A stretch of 64,000 nucleotides of DNA from Channallabes apus. Its lineage: Eukaryota > Chordata > Actinopteri > Siluriformes > Clariidae. The stretch is taken from positions 10,369,976-10,433,975 of the forward strand of contig CM060121.1 in NCBI GenBank assembly GCA_030522415.1, in the 5' to 3' direction. The notes below the pieces were generated by a model that saw nothing but the letters and a program-made list of their open reading frames with translations, was not told the origin of the DNA and searched no databases. Positions 9,201 through 23,500 of this stretch are shown one piece after another. Within the stretch, counting starts at the first letter, position 1. Each line of letters opens with the position of its first letter. The position numbers and the translations under genes are program-made.

Positions 9201-12200
9201 AGACCACAACGATGACCAGTGCACTCAGACATCGTTATGCAACTGCCACACAGTTGCAGACCCGTTTACGAGATGCGAGGGTTACTAGGGTTTCCAGACA
9301 AACCATTCACAACCGACTCCACTGCTTTGGCTTGAATGCCAGATGACCGTTGCAGGTGACTCCACTGACCTGAACTCCATAGAGCACGTCTGGGACCAGT
9401 TGAAGCAGAGACTGGATGATCGTACTCCACCCCCACGTGACTTGACAGAACTCCTTGTAGCACTTGTGGAAGAGTGGAACGCATTGCCTCAGAACATCAT
9501 CATGAGGCTACGTAGTGAGGAGCATGAGACGTTGCTGTCAAGTTGGCATTCTGGCAAATGGTGGAAACACCCGCTACTGACATTGTCAATTTTTGTTATT
9601 TGTGACCTGTTATTGTCTAAATTTTTGGAATAATAAATATAAAACTAATTAAAATGGTGTTTCTTTTCATACATTATTAGTAATATCAAAGGGAATTTTT
9701 ACTTATTTCGTTCAAATTCAGAGCAAATAGGAAAAGCACTCATGTAAATAACAATCTCACTAACTTATTGTGAGTAGTGTATTTGTACATAACTTATTAA
9801 TTCTAACTTGTATAACTTATCATAACTTATAAATTATGTTTGGAAATATTGAATTAGTTTTGTACATAATAATGCATACATGATAAACATATCTAAAATT
9901 TGTACTAAAGATAATGTGGTGACTAAGACTTTTGCACAGTATTCTATAAAATACTTTATAAATTTAAAAAAGTGAGTTGTAAAAGTATACAAAAAGAAAA
10001 ACAGGAGCAACACCCCATTCCTAGTGCTTTTAAGACATTTTTCTGTCTTTTGCTTTGTGTTAAAACTGAATAAAACCTTGCTTGTTTTTACATGTTCTAT
10101 TTTGACTTAATGTTTTAATATTTATTTATTTTGTGAAAATTGACATAGACCACTTCCACATGCAAGCAGAGTGCCTGGTTAAGCCCTTGATGCAGAAAAT
10201 CTCACACCAGCACTCACGGGTGCGGATGGCTGTTGTAGAGGCCGCTGGGGCTGTGGTCCTCTATGGCACAGGGAAGACCATGGATGATGTCCTCTCTCAT
10301 ATGGCACAGAGGCTGTTTGACAATTCACCTCAGGCAAGATGATGATGATTATTTTTTTTTTTTTTCAATTTGGATTACTTAATTTAATTTAGCATGCCGA
10401 AACTAACTTGGCTAATTATAATGCCATTTAAGAACTGCAGAGCTGCAAATCTTTTCACATTTTTTATAAGAGCTTTAGATTTTATTATTAAAGTATAGTG
10501 GTATGAGCAAAAATACTTAAGAAGGACAATAATTTTTTCCCTAGTAAAAATCTAGATAGATATTGGTGTATTAATCTGGAATGACTGTTGACTTTCTAGG
10601 TTAGAAAGGCTTTGACTTTGGTAGCCGCCGACTGGCTTCTCAACCTCCGAGACAGATACTCTTACTTCCACAAGCTTATTCCACTGTTGCTGAGCAGCCT
10701 CAACGACGATGTACCAGAGATAAAGTATTACTGACCAATCCCATTTTTATGACATTTTTCATCATAATTCAAAATAACAGTCCTTTTTTAAGTTTGGTAT
10801 TACAAGTGGATTTTATTTTCTTTGTTCAGGGCTTTGGCATGTGAGCTTTGGAGGCAAGTTGGTGCTCAGTGGGAGAAAGAAAATGAAGATGAGCTGAAGG
10901 ACAAAATGGATTTCTTCCCTTCCCCAACTGTGCAGTATCCTCCTGGAGGTGAGTTTATCAAATGCATCATAAGTGCCCATAAAGCATGCTTCATGATTAG
11001 GGATATATTTAAAGGTTCAGTAAACATTTTCTCATATTTTTCTTATCTTTTTTTAAAACTTTTAATCTTTTAATTTGGATTTTCACAAACAATTATATAC
11101 GGTTTGGCTTTTTAATTTTTTTTTCATTGCATTGTTTTTTCATTTCTGGTTGTCCCCATATGTCTCTCAAACTAAATGTGTCTAGCCAAATCAGTGTGAA
11201 ATCAGTTTTTCGTAATATAGTCTTAATGACTATAGGAGTCATTAGAGCAGGTGATACAAAAACCTAAAAAACTATTTTGTAGGCTTTTTTTTTTTTTTGT
11301 ATACATAGTCTTGATGAATTTGCCTTTGCTACTGCTATTCCCGCATCTTTATGCAATCTTTCTTCTTGAATGTACCTGGCAGATAGTGTATATATCTCAT
11401 CAAGTAGTGTTCTGGTACAGTGGAACTTCTCGTGTTCCCTTCTTCCACTATGTGAAACCTGCAGTTTCATTATAACTGTTCCTGGAAATGAGAGAGTAAA
11501 TATGGGTCTTTCCTCCAATAATCCTGGATATGTTTTAGTGAAACTATTGCTAAGTAGATGATGATCGGTACACTTGTAGAGCTCTTTTACAATGACTTCA
11601 AAGGATATGCTTTTTGCTCTTTACCCAAATTTTTGTGTGTTCCCAAAGTGGGACAGGACAAGAGATTGGCTAGGCCCTTTTTCAGTGACTCAGCTATTCA
11701 TTTTCCACCCTTCTCCTATTTTATCCTCCAAGTGGAGCGTCCAGGGCTGGGCTGCAGGGAGCTGGTGGTGAGGAACTTGTCTAAGCTGATCCCAGCCTTG
11801 AGTCGTGAAGTTAGTGACTGGCTGGTCCAGACACGAGTGAAGACTGTGCAGCTACTACAGGCTCTCGTGCTGCATGCCGAAGACCACTGCACACAACACC
11901 TGCAGCAACTGCTCACAATTCTCTACCATGCCTGCACTGACTCAGAACAAGACGTCAGAACACACGTAAGCTGCTCTTGCTTATTCCTGTCCTTCGATTA
12001 ATAATGCAAGCACTTTGAAGGATATTCATGATAAATATATTGTTAAAAATACTACTTAATATTCTCGATTTTTACTTCACTGTAAATTCTTATAGAATTG
12101 TTTATTGTCTATGGAATGGTTTGCTGAAACCGAGATGTTCTCACCAATAAAACATTTTCTTTTGGGTATAAACTAAAAAAAGTGTTTACATTTTTTTATT

Positions 12201-15200
12201 TATCGATCCACAATTCTTTTCTTACTTAACTTGCTGTTACTTTAAGTTTTGTTTCATACAAACTTAAATAATTATTTTGATTGTGTAAAGCTGCTTTGCG
12301 ACAATGTTAATTGTTAAAAGCGCTATACAAATAAATAAAAATGAATTACCTCTCTCTCTCGCTCTCCCTCCCCCCACCTCAACCTCCCCTCCCCCTCCAC
12401 TAGGGTTTGGAGGCAGCCAAGCTCTTGGGGCTGTTTGTTAGCCCAGAAATATTCCTTAAACTATTAAAGAATCATGTGAAGAACCGATCCTCCTGCTTTT
12501 GTTCGTCTCCTTGGGCTCCTTTGATGGTGTTGGCCGCCATGCTAAAGGGGAGCAACAGTAAGCTGCCGGGTGAGCAACTTCTCCAGGTTGGAGAAATACT
12601 TGCCCATCCTGATGTCTGTCAGGAGTCTCAGCAGGTAAAACAATGAATAATGACTTTCAATAATTCCAGATGATTGGTGCAGAATTACAGTATATTCCTG
12701 CCTGCACTTGCAGAAATAAACGTGTCCTTAAAAATTAAAGTACATTAAAACCAGAGTGAGCACAGTGAAAGATTTATTAAAGATAAATGAATCTGCAACC
12801 CAACACAAGCAATAGCTCCCATGTTAATCCCATGTTGAGATACTTTTCCATTCAACATTGTTGTAAAGAGTGATTTAAAAAGGTAATAATATAATTTCTC
12901 ATCCAACCAGTTATTAATCTAAAGGGTTCACTTACTTTTTACATTACTATTTTGAATGTTGAATGAGTGTGTTCTATAAAGACATGAAAGATCAGCATTT
13001 TTTTTTTGTTATTTTAGACACATTTGTCAATACTCTTGACTTGGATGAAGATCAGATAACAGATCAGATCACATTTTAGGACAAAAACAAAACATGAAAT
13101 TCCAAAAGGTTCACATACCTTTTCTTGCCACTGTATGTATGTGTGTTTATACACACATACATGATCACCCATAAGATTAACCACCCCAAGCTGAACTTAA
13201 CAGTTTTGATCACCAACTAAACACCAGCAAACTGGTGACAGGATTATGGACACCCACGGTTCACCCATGCTTGTGTCCATCAGAAATCTCTGGGGGGAAA
13301 AAACGCAATGCTGGCTAAGATAAAAAGGCACCAGGACATCAAGTGCACCACAGCTCACCACGGATGAGGCCCAGCTGGCAAAGAGCCCACGATCGTTTAC
13401 CCAGCCTCCAAATTCCCCAAATCCGCTTGAGCACCCACGGGATGCACCAGACAAAGTCATCCCAAGGCCATTCGGTTGTTTTAATGTTAATGATCAGATC
13501 AGTGTTACCGATCAATGTTATGGTTGATTTGTATATTTGCATTTTGTGGACTCCTGACCATCAAACCTATTTGTGCTTGCTGAAGATCCCACTCCAGCTT
13601 TAGTTCTTTCTTAGCGTTTTTCAATTTTATCTATGGGCATTTGTCTTTGTTCCAGTTCATTTCAAACATGTTTAGCTAACTTAAGGTCAGGGCTCTTTGC
13701 TGGCCATCCGAGGCTCCTAAATGCCAGTGCAATCTAATCTAATAATAATCTATAATCTAATATTAATCTATAATCTGATAATAATCTACAGTATAATAGA
13801 CTAATAACAATCTACTCATTGCTATTTTACATAGCTATTTTTTTTTTTTTTTACCTTACTGTCATGTAAATATAAGAAATATAAGCTCTTCTGAATGCCT
13901 TATTTTTTTGTGCATAGGTCCCAAATCAATCTTAAATCTTATTTACATTCTTTTCAGACTGTGTATGTTGAGCAGCTTCTGGCATGTGTGGAGGTTCTTC
14001 TAAAGGTGTGTGAGGAAGATTGCCGCATGATCAGTCTTCCACTACTAAAGGTTATTGTGAGCGTGAAGTGTGTATCTACAGAGCCACACATTTGTGCTAA
14101 GGTAAATCAGACATATGTATATACACAATCACAAATCATATATACTTCTGCCAGTTCACCATCATGCTCTCAGGGTTCATGACCAATATGATTTTTCTTT
14201 TGTTTCCTCATTTGTAGGCAGAGGAGTGTGTATTGTCTTTGTGTACCGTGCAGAGTCTCCATATTGTGCATGAGCTGTACAGACAGCACATGGCACAGTT
14301 GCTGCAGTGGTTGTTGGAATCCCAAAATTATTGGTCCTCATACTCCATCCAGAAGACCCAACTGGAGATTATTGTCCTTCAGTCAGGTATGTGCGAGCAT
14401 GTTTTTATGACGTGGTGGGATCAAGGTACTGTATCTGTATCTGACAGTTATTAGGAAAATTTATTTATTTACACTGCTTTAAAGATTAATTAAACACATT
14501 AATAATTATGTCAGTGGAGACATTTAACAATATCTATATATTGAGGAAATTGCGAGTTTGGATGCTAACAATGCCTCAGCCATCCAAGGCATAACTCACC
14601 ATGCTCTGTGGGTGGGCCACACACACACAGACAGACAGACTTTGCCACCAGATCATCTCCAATACTATTAAAGCTGATTTCATAATTCTGTTGCCTAGCA
14701 CCTCCAGAATACTCCAGTTTCCTCCCACAGTGTAAAGACATGCAGGTTAGGCTATTTGGCCTAAATATTTCCTAAATTGACCATAGTGGGAATGACAATC
14801 GGGCCATCAAGCTGGCAACCCAACTATAAGTAACTGCCATGGAAATGACGAATATATCTCCGGGGTGGAGAGTATCCTTTATCCAATTTGTCAGATGGCA
14901 TGTGAACAGACCCAGTACTCACAATACCTTATTATACATTTTATGTTAACAATATGCATAAAGGTGCTAAAATTTTATAGTTTGATACAGAAACCTGTTG
15001 ATTAGCACTTTTTAGACCCTAACTAGCCCTTTTTTAAACACAGTCTAGTACAAATGTGGACAACTCGGTACTTTAACATAAAAAAACAAACAAATTGCTA
15101 AATGGGCATGATATGAAAAAAGGTGGGTCACACAACATGCATATTGTAATCCTCCAGTCCTACTTACTTGTGTCAATATCTGCTGAGTAATTAGGCTAGC

Positions 15201-15409
15201 TTGGATTAAATTAATTATTTGCAGTAATTAAAACCATTATAGAAAAATATTTTTAGTACATCTTATTAAAATTAATGTTGGGTTAAAACTATGAGGAAAT
15301 TATTTGCTTTAGATTTAGAAGCAGAAAATCAAGAGAGACCGCATTCTATGTATGACTTGAATATATATATGAATATATATATATGAATATATATATATAT
15401 ATATATATA

Positions 15410-15485
<76 letters not shown>

Positions 15486-15553
15486 TATATATATATATAT
15501 ATATATGAATATATATATATATATATATATGAATATATATATATATATATATA

Positions 15554-15627
<74 letters not shown>

Positions 15628-18351
15628 TTAGCACTTACAATGATACACCCCACTGAACAAATGTCTAGGGATTAACTCCCTAAAAAAATAGCTAAAATTT
15701 TTTTGTAATTGGTAAATGAACCTATATTTACTCACTAACAAAATCACTACATCCCCCAGTTATTATTGGAGAAAAACTAATTTGATCTTATTAATTACTA
15801 GAGGGTACCCACGGCTCCGCCCGAGTGCAGATCTTAATCTCCATAGCTACCATTACCCTCAAATGGAGTGTTCAATCAACTTGCTGACGCTCCTCATGCT
15901 GCTCCAGTGTTTTGTCAGATATATTATTACCTCACAGTATGACAAACTGCAATGATGACACTATATTGTACATGGAGAGGGACGCCCACTACAACGGCTG
16001 GCCATACACTGGATATCGATAGCAGGCCAAGGAAAATTTTTGTTTTATGTATATGTAAATAGCTAAATATATAATTAATAGATGACTGAATAAGTTTACC
16101 TGCAGCTCCGCCCATGTGCAGACCCTGATGACTGACTGCTAACATTACCTCACGAAAGGAGTGTGCAGTCACTCCTCTTGGTGCTCCAATACTTCAGCAG
16201 ACCCTATTTCTGCCTGTAGTATGCGCTGTTGATGTCCCCTGCCTGCCCATACAAACAAACTGAATTTCTATTTTATATATATATTTCCAATGTTGGAAGC
16301 TCTGCCATTTCCTCCCAAAATACATCACGGTAGGAACAGTACAGCAATAATTTTCAGTGCACACTATTAAGCTACTGGCTGGCTGTATGTTTCCCCAGGC
16401 CCAGTGGTTGGAGAATTTCTCCCAGAGTTCATACCTCTACTGCAGAATTATTTACTGCCCTGCCAAGACCCAGAGAAGCGGGTGCATATTTTCACGATGC
16501 TCTCCAAGCTTCTGTTGAATTCTAGCAATACACTGGATTCACAAGGGTAGGTTCCGCCCTCCAGCACACAGCTATTATAAAGCAACTGAGACTACAGTAT
16601 TCCATAGCCTGACTAGAACAATAGATAATCTGTATACCTTACACGTGTAGCACCTAGGTGATTAAGTCTTCATGTGAAGTGCGGCTTAACCGATAGTTTA
16701 ATTTGAAATGCAGCAACGAGTTGTTATTCAGCTTGTCTACAGTGGTGTGAAAAACTATTTGCCCCCCTCCTGATTTCTTATTCTTTTGCATGTTTGTCAC
16801 ACAAAATGTTTCTGATCATCAAACACATTTAACTATTAGTCAAAGATAACACAAGTAAACACAAAATGCAGTTTTTAAATGAGGGGTTTTATTATTTAGG
16901 GAGAAAAAAAATCCAAAACTACATGGCCCTGTGTGAAAAGGTAATTGCCCCCTGAACCTAATAACTGGTTGGGCCACCCTTAGCAGCAATAACTGCAATC
17001 AAGTGTTTGCGATAACTTGCAACGAGTCTTTTACAGCGCTCTGGAGGAATTTTGACCCACTCATCTTTGCAGAATTGTTGTAATTCAGCTTTATTTGAGG
17101 GTTTTCTAGCATGAACCGCCTTTTTAAGGTCATGCCACAACATCTCAATACGATTCAGGTCAGGACTTTGACTAGGCCACTCCAAAGTCTTCATTTTGTT
17201 TTTCTTCAGCCATTCAGAGGTGGATTTGCTGGTGTGTTTTGGGTCATTTTCCTGCTGCAGCACCCAAGATCGCTTCAGCTTGAGTTGACGAACAGATGGC
17301 CGGACATTCTCCTTCAGGATTTTTTGGTAGACAGTAGAATTCATGGTTCCATCTATCACAGCAAGCCTTCCAGGTCCTGAAGCAGCAAAACAACCCCAGA
17401 CCATCACACTACCACCACCATATTTTACTGTTGGTATGATGTTCTTTTTCTGAAATGCTGTGTTAATTTTACGCCAGATGTAATGGGACACGCACCTTCC
17501 AAAAAGTTCAACTTTTGTCTCGTCGGTCCACAAGGTATTTTCCCAAAAGTCTTGGCAATCATTGAGATGTTTTTTAGCAAAATTAAGACGAGCCTTAATG
17601 TTCTTTTTGCTTAAAAGTGGTTTGCGCCTTGGAAATCTGCCATGCAGGCCATTTTTGCCCAGTCTCTTTCTTATGGTGGAGTCGTGAACACTGACCTTAA
17701 TTGAGGCAAGTGAGGCCTGCAGTTCTTTAGATGTTGTCCTGGGGTCTTTTGTGGCCTCTCGGATGAGTTGTCTCTGTGCTCTTGGGGTAATTTTGGTCGG
17801 CCGGCCACTCCTGGGAAGGTTCACCACTGTTCCATGTTTTTGCCATTTGTGGATAATGGCTCTCACTGTGGTTCGCTGGAGTCCCAAAGCTTTAGAAATG
17901 GCTTTATAACCTTTACCAGACTGATAGATTACTTTTGTTCTCATTTGTTCCTGAATTTCTTTGGATCTTGGCATGATGTCTAGCTTTTGAGGTGCTTTTG
18001 GTCTACTTCTCTGTGTCAGGTAGCTCCTATTTAAGTGATTTCTTGATTGAAACAGGTGTGGCAGTAATCAGGCCTGGGGTGACTACAGAAATTGAACTCA
18101 GGTGTGATAAACCACAGTTAAGTTATTTTTTAACAAGGGGGGCAATCACTTTTTCACACAGGGCCATGTAGATTTGGAGTTTTTTTTTTCTCCCTTAATT
18201 ACGTAAACCTTCATTTAAAAACTGCATTTTGTGTTCAATTATGTTATCTTTGACTAATAGTTAATGGTTTTTGATGAGCAGAAACATTTAAGTGTGACAA
18301 ACATGCAAAAGAATAAGAAATCAGGAAGGGGGCAAATAGTTTTTCACACCA

Positions 18352-18440
<89 letters not shown>

Positions 18441-20379
18441 TATTACAGTATATAGGAGTCCCGAGACGTAAATTAACACTTTAGCTAAATGTACGTGTAT
18501 TTCCAAAGCATCCTACAGATGAATACCATTTCTTTGTAAGCACATGCAAAATTGTCTCTCCCAGTCTTATTGAACATATCTGCATGATGCTTAACTACAT
18601 TACTTATATTAGATACTTTATATTAATATGGAGACTATTTGGGACCCTTAATATGGTTGGAACATGGACATTTTGACATTTTATATCAAGCCACCAATTA
18701 TTCAATTAGACAAATACATTTGAACAATTTGTTTTTTTTTTTCAGTAGGTGTTTCTTGTTGCCTTCTTAATACCTCAGAATGCATACTCTTGATATGAGT
18801 TCAGGGTTTTTCCTCTGAAGACTATAAGCTCCTAGCTATAATTTACCATAATGTTAAAAAGTTGATGATAAACATTATTAAACATAAGTCCCTACTGTTT
18901 ATCACTGACCTTTTAACATTATTGTAAATATGACTTACTTCAGCAAATGGTCATAGAGTCAGTGGCAAATAATTAAAGGAAGATATTCTTTAAGTATCAG
19001 TCCGTGGTTAGCGGTTTAGTTAGCATTATGGAGATGGCATCACCCCCTCACTGTTTTGTATCAAAAGTTCAGAGAATAGGGAGCACTGACAAAGGAAGCT
19101 TCTTTACTCATAATCTGATTTTTACTGTTGGCCGTGAACTAAACAAATTCTGATCTCATCAAGTGAAAGAAATTAATCATTATGCATCTATATCTGCTTT
19201 CCTTTTTGTAGGAAATTTTGCAAGTACCTAGAAGTATTCCTGCAGGAGCTTCTGTTCCCTAATCTGGTGTGGCGTGCAGGCCGTACTGCTGCTGCAGTTC
19301 GGACTTCAGCCCTCAGCTGTCTGCTAGCTATGCTCCAGGGTGGATCTCTTTCAAAGGAACAGGTAAGACAAACATGCATCAGTTCTGTGCCTTCTATAGG
19401 TCGAAAGTGAAGATGGTCCTAGCCTCGGCTGATGCAGACAGCTGCTCTTTGAGGACTTTAAGACTGTTTCCTACATTTTCGTACAGCCTCCAATAATTAA
19501 CTGTTAAACACATCATCTGTTATATTGAACTTTCAGCCTCCTAACACACAGTATGATTGTAGCTCAATCCCTGCAATATGTTATCACCCAAATGAAAATG
19601 GGTCCCTGTTGAGTCTAGTTCTTCTCTAGGTTTCTTCCTATACTGCCATCTCGGAGAGGTTTTTGCCAAAATCGCCCTCAGCTTTCTCATCAGGAAGAAC
19701 CTGACAGTCTGATCATTTTTCATCCGTGCACATTTTCTCATATTTCGTACACATTACCGTAATTTTCTTTTCTTTTCCACTATTTCTACTTGTTGGCTGA
19801 CTACACTGCCCTTTCGTCTACATGGAAATAGCATCATGGAAAAGGCAGCTATAAAGAGTTTTGAGAACAAGAGAGGTATGCAACACACAGGTCAATATGA
19901 CATGACCATGTCTACCTAGCATCAGTCTGCAAGCCTAGTATGGAATAGGGATTTTTACAATAGAGGTTTTCTAACAGCAGCTTTTTGGACATGCCCCAGT
20001 GAGCAAGCCAAGGGTGACACTATTAAGTGGTACTACAGTGAAACCTCTGATTACGAGTAACACGGTTTAAGAGTGTTCCGCAAGACGAGCAGATTTAAAA
20101 AAAAAATTTGATTCGGAAAACAAACATAGTCTTGGTTTACGAGCACCAAGTATCATGTACTGTATCCCGCATGCACTGTTCTGACGCCGAGCGTCACGTG
20201 ATCACAACTGAGCCAACGGTTTTTCTCTCTCTTGTGCTGCGGAATTGTGGATAATTGTCTCCCCTGCTGGGTCTTAGTGCCTGTCTTTTACTGGTATAAT
20301 CACACTGTCAACGTGTTTGTGTGTGTAAAACATTTTATTTTGTGTTTGTAAGCATGTGTGTACAGCGCGCGTGTACTGT

Positions 20380-20418
<39 letters not shown>

Positions 20419-20532
20419 ACACGTGTGCGCGCGCGTGTAAAGCAAAACAAAAAAGTCTCATTAGAAGTTTAAAATCCATTTTCTCTCTCCCTCTCTGTTT
20501 CAGCCTCTGTGAGCTTATGTGTGTGCCCGTTT

Positions 20533-20573
<41 letters not shown>

Positions 20574-23500
20574 ACCCTCTCTGCTACACACACACACACA
20601 CACACAAACGGAAACTTATCTGTCAGGATTTATTTTTTACTTTTAAGGTAAAGTGTAGGTTAATTTGTTTTATTTTGTATTTTGTGTTAATTATTTTTAT
20701 GTATTTAGTTTTTTTGGCTGTAGAACGAATAATTTGAGTTAAATTAAATTTGGTTTACGAGTGTTTTGGAATACAAGCCCTCTTCTGGAACGAATTATGC
20801 TCGTAATCCAAGGTTTCACTGTACTGCAGTGGTTCTCAAACTTTTTCTGTCATTCCCCACTTAAGGGGGTGAGCAAATTTTCAAGCCCCACTTGTCAACA
20901 AAATAATAACGAAATCTGCCAAGTTTACTGTTTATTGAAATATCAATTCCTAAACCAATACGATCAAACACCACCAAGTCAAAAAAAGATTAAATACACG
21001 TGCAATTGTTATAAAAGGCTTACGTTGTCACTTATCTTTGCATAACTGACCCCATGTTTATTAGCTGCTCAGCAATCGTTTGTAGTTTTTTTGCACTGGC
21101 CAATTCTGTATACAACTTTGAATGAAGTCATTTGTGCTTTGCTGTCCACTGATTCAGATTTTACCATGCGATTCTCCTGCTGTCTGTATTCTGCCAGCTT
21201 CCTTTGAAAGAAGTCGAGTGGCTTATTAACGTGTGTTGTCTCTAAGTGTCTTCCTAATTTGTTGGGTCTCATGCGGTCTGCTGCCAGCGGTATAAGACAC
21301 AAAACACACACAGGTCTCTCCTCTATCCCCACCATGAAGCAAGTTAGGCTTCATTAGTGGTGGGCGATATAACCAAAATCTTCTATCACAGTAGAAGCTA
21401 TTTTCTACCTCGGTAACAATATAATCACAATATAGCAATTGAAAATGCTATTGTATCTGAAAATGCATAAATAAAAATTCAAACACAAAGAAACTGTTTT
21501 ACATAATGTAATTTTATATAAACTGTGAATTGCTGAGGTTTGCCGCATTTTTTTTTTACTTTGGCCATATTCGTTTGGATGCTTGGATTTCAGATGATAG
21601 AAGAGGTTTAACGTGTTTCCAAAACAGTGAACTTGCGTACCTTGCAAATCAAATTCAAAAATTCTATTTAATTCAAACCTTAAAATAAAAGACTATGAAT
21701 AGGAAATAAATATGAAAAATAAAATAGGGGGTAAATTTAACTAGGAATGAATAAAATAAAATATAAAAACTAAAGTTAAAATAAAATAACTGTACAACAA
21801 TACACAATATAGAAAATATATGAAGAATATGTGAACAATAAGAGCAGCTGTACGAGTAGGAAAAGAATGGTAATGTCCAGGGTTGTGCAATCCACATGTT
21901 TAAAGTGGATCACGTTCATCTCATTCGTATCACTTTTCTTATACCCAAACTAATTCCACACCACAGACGAGGCAGCTTTTTTCTTTACAATCTCCTCGTT
22001 GTTGGTTTTGTCACATATAAGCAAGCTCACTGCTCGTCTTCTTCCATTGTCGAAGTGTATGTGAAGCCAAACACATCAAAAGTGGGACGAAACCGTGGCA
22101 CCCGATTGAACCAAATATCTGCGCAAATACAGCGCAGCGCGACTACCTGAATAGCGCAGTGATGATCTGGTTTATTTGCGCAGCCCGGTGGATCGCGCAG
22201 CGCCGCTCGATTGCGACCCACTATGTTTTTATTTACAAACTATTTAAAATGTCAGGAATTGTTTATTATTGTTTCCGCCTTGCCATGCCTGGTTTGTATG
22301 TGCGCATCCCAGAAAATGTATTTTGAAGGTTGGCGCGGTATATTTCTGTCAGAGTCGCGCAGCGCTGCCCAGTGGGTTGTGCAGGTTTGTGATTCGAGCA
22401 GCGCTGCTCAAGTTGGCCCGACGTTAAACCGTTATTGTTGCACTATGGTTCCACTTTTTCTCCCGGCCCACAACTGATGTTATTTTAAATTTACTTGTAT
22501 TAATGATCCATTTATTTGTATGTGATTGTTTAGTTTTGAGCGTACGCTCTTCATTATCAATAAAGAAAAGCATGAATTAGAATAGGTACTTTCCTGTTTT
22601 TCCTCCGGTTCATTGCGCCCCACCTGTCATGTCTGTATTCCCCACTAGTGGGGCGCGCCCCACACTTTGAGAACCACTGCTGTACTGTAAATTGGCTTAA
22701 ACGTTAAGAGAAGCTTTTCATCAGTGAGGGATTCCATCCTGTTCTGCCCCCACTCTGAATCTTTTTTTGTTTTTCCATGTAGCTAGTAAATAATAGGGAT
22801 CTGACCCACCGAAAATATTTTATGTAACTAGAAAAGCTACATAATTCATTGCATATCGCTACCCTGGGAAAGGTTTAAAATGCAAAATTTAAAGTACTGT
22901 TTCTACTAAATGCCTAATGCTTTTGTGCCATAATAAATTCAGGGAATAAGTTGAATCATTGTTACTCAGAGTCTGTACAATTTTTTTTATTTGTTCAGGT
23001 TTTATAAAAAGTTGAGTAAATCTCTGTAGCAATCCTTTTTTATGGGTGGCTTTGTTTTGAATCAGTTTTTATCAGACAAAGGTGTTTGTCTCAGTTCCTA
23101 CAGAACACGCTTTTACATTATTTATGGACTTATAATTATTAATGTGTCAGACCTGTTGATGACAGACCTTCCCTATTAATTTTGATGTTAAGTAACCCTT
23201 GAAGCTCCGCAGAGCTCGTATCACGTGTTTATTGCTGTGTGTTTTCTTAGGTTCTAAAAATGGAGACGGAATTCAGCGCTTGTCTAATTTCAGCACTGGA
23301 GGAAGACTCACAGCTCTCACGCCTGTTCGCCAGTAGATCAATATTCTCGTTCATCACTGTTACAGATCGATGCCTTAACCTAGACACACTCTTCAAGATT
23401 TACCCAGGTAAATTACCCAGCCCAAAATTCAACAAAAGTGCTTTTCTGAAAACAGTTGATTATTTTAGATTCCCAGTTGTATTTCTGAATACTTTTGGAA

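Larger units (their letters stand above)
6743..10148 (+). other. DNAAF5 intron 1
   Basis: A 3.4-kb intron with donor CCAG|GTGAGT and acceptor ATAG. It holds a G run near 6871, two SINE pieces, a Tc1 deletion derivative and a Tc1-like relic (listed separately). Stretches 7964-8733 and 9782-10148 show nothing I can name. Confidence 0.9.

Noticed and set aside
15315..15675. Long Ile-Tyr open frames on both strands
   Set aside because: They are translations of the (AT)n microsatellite and have no coding meaning.
17111..17380. 89-aa plus-strand frame inside the Tc1
   Set aside because: It is the antisense shadow of the transposase; the same shadow appears opposite 3254-3523.
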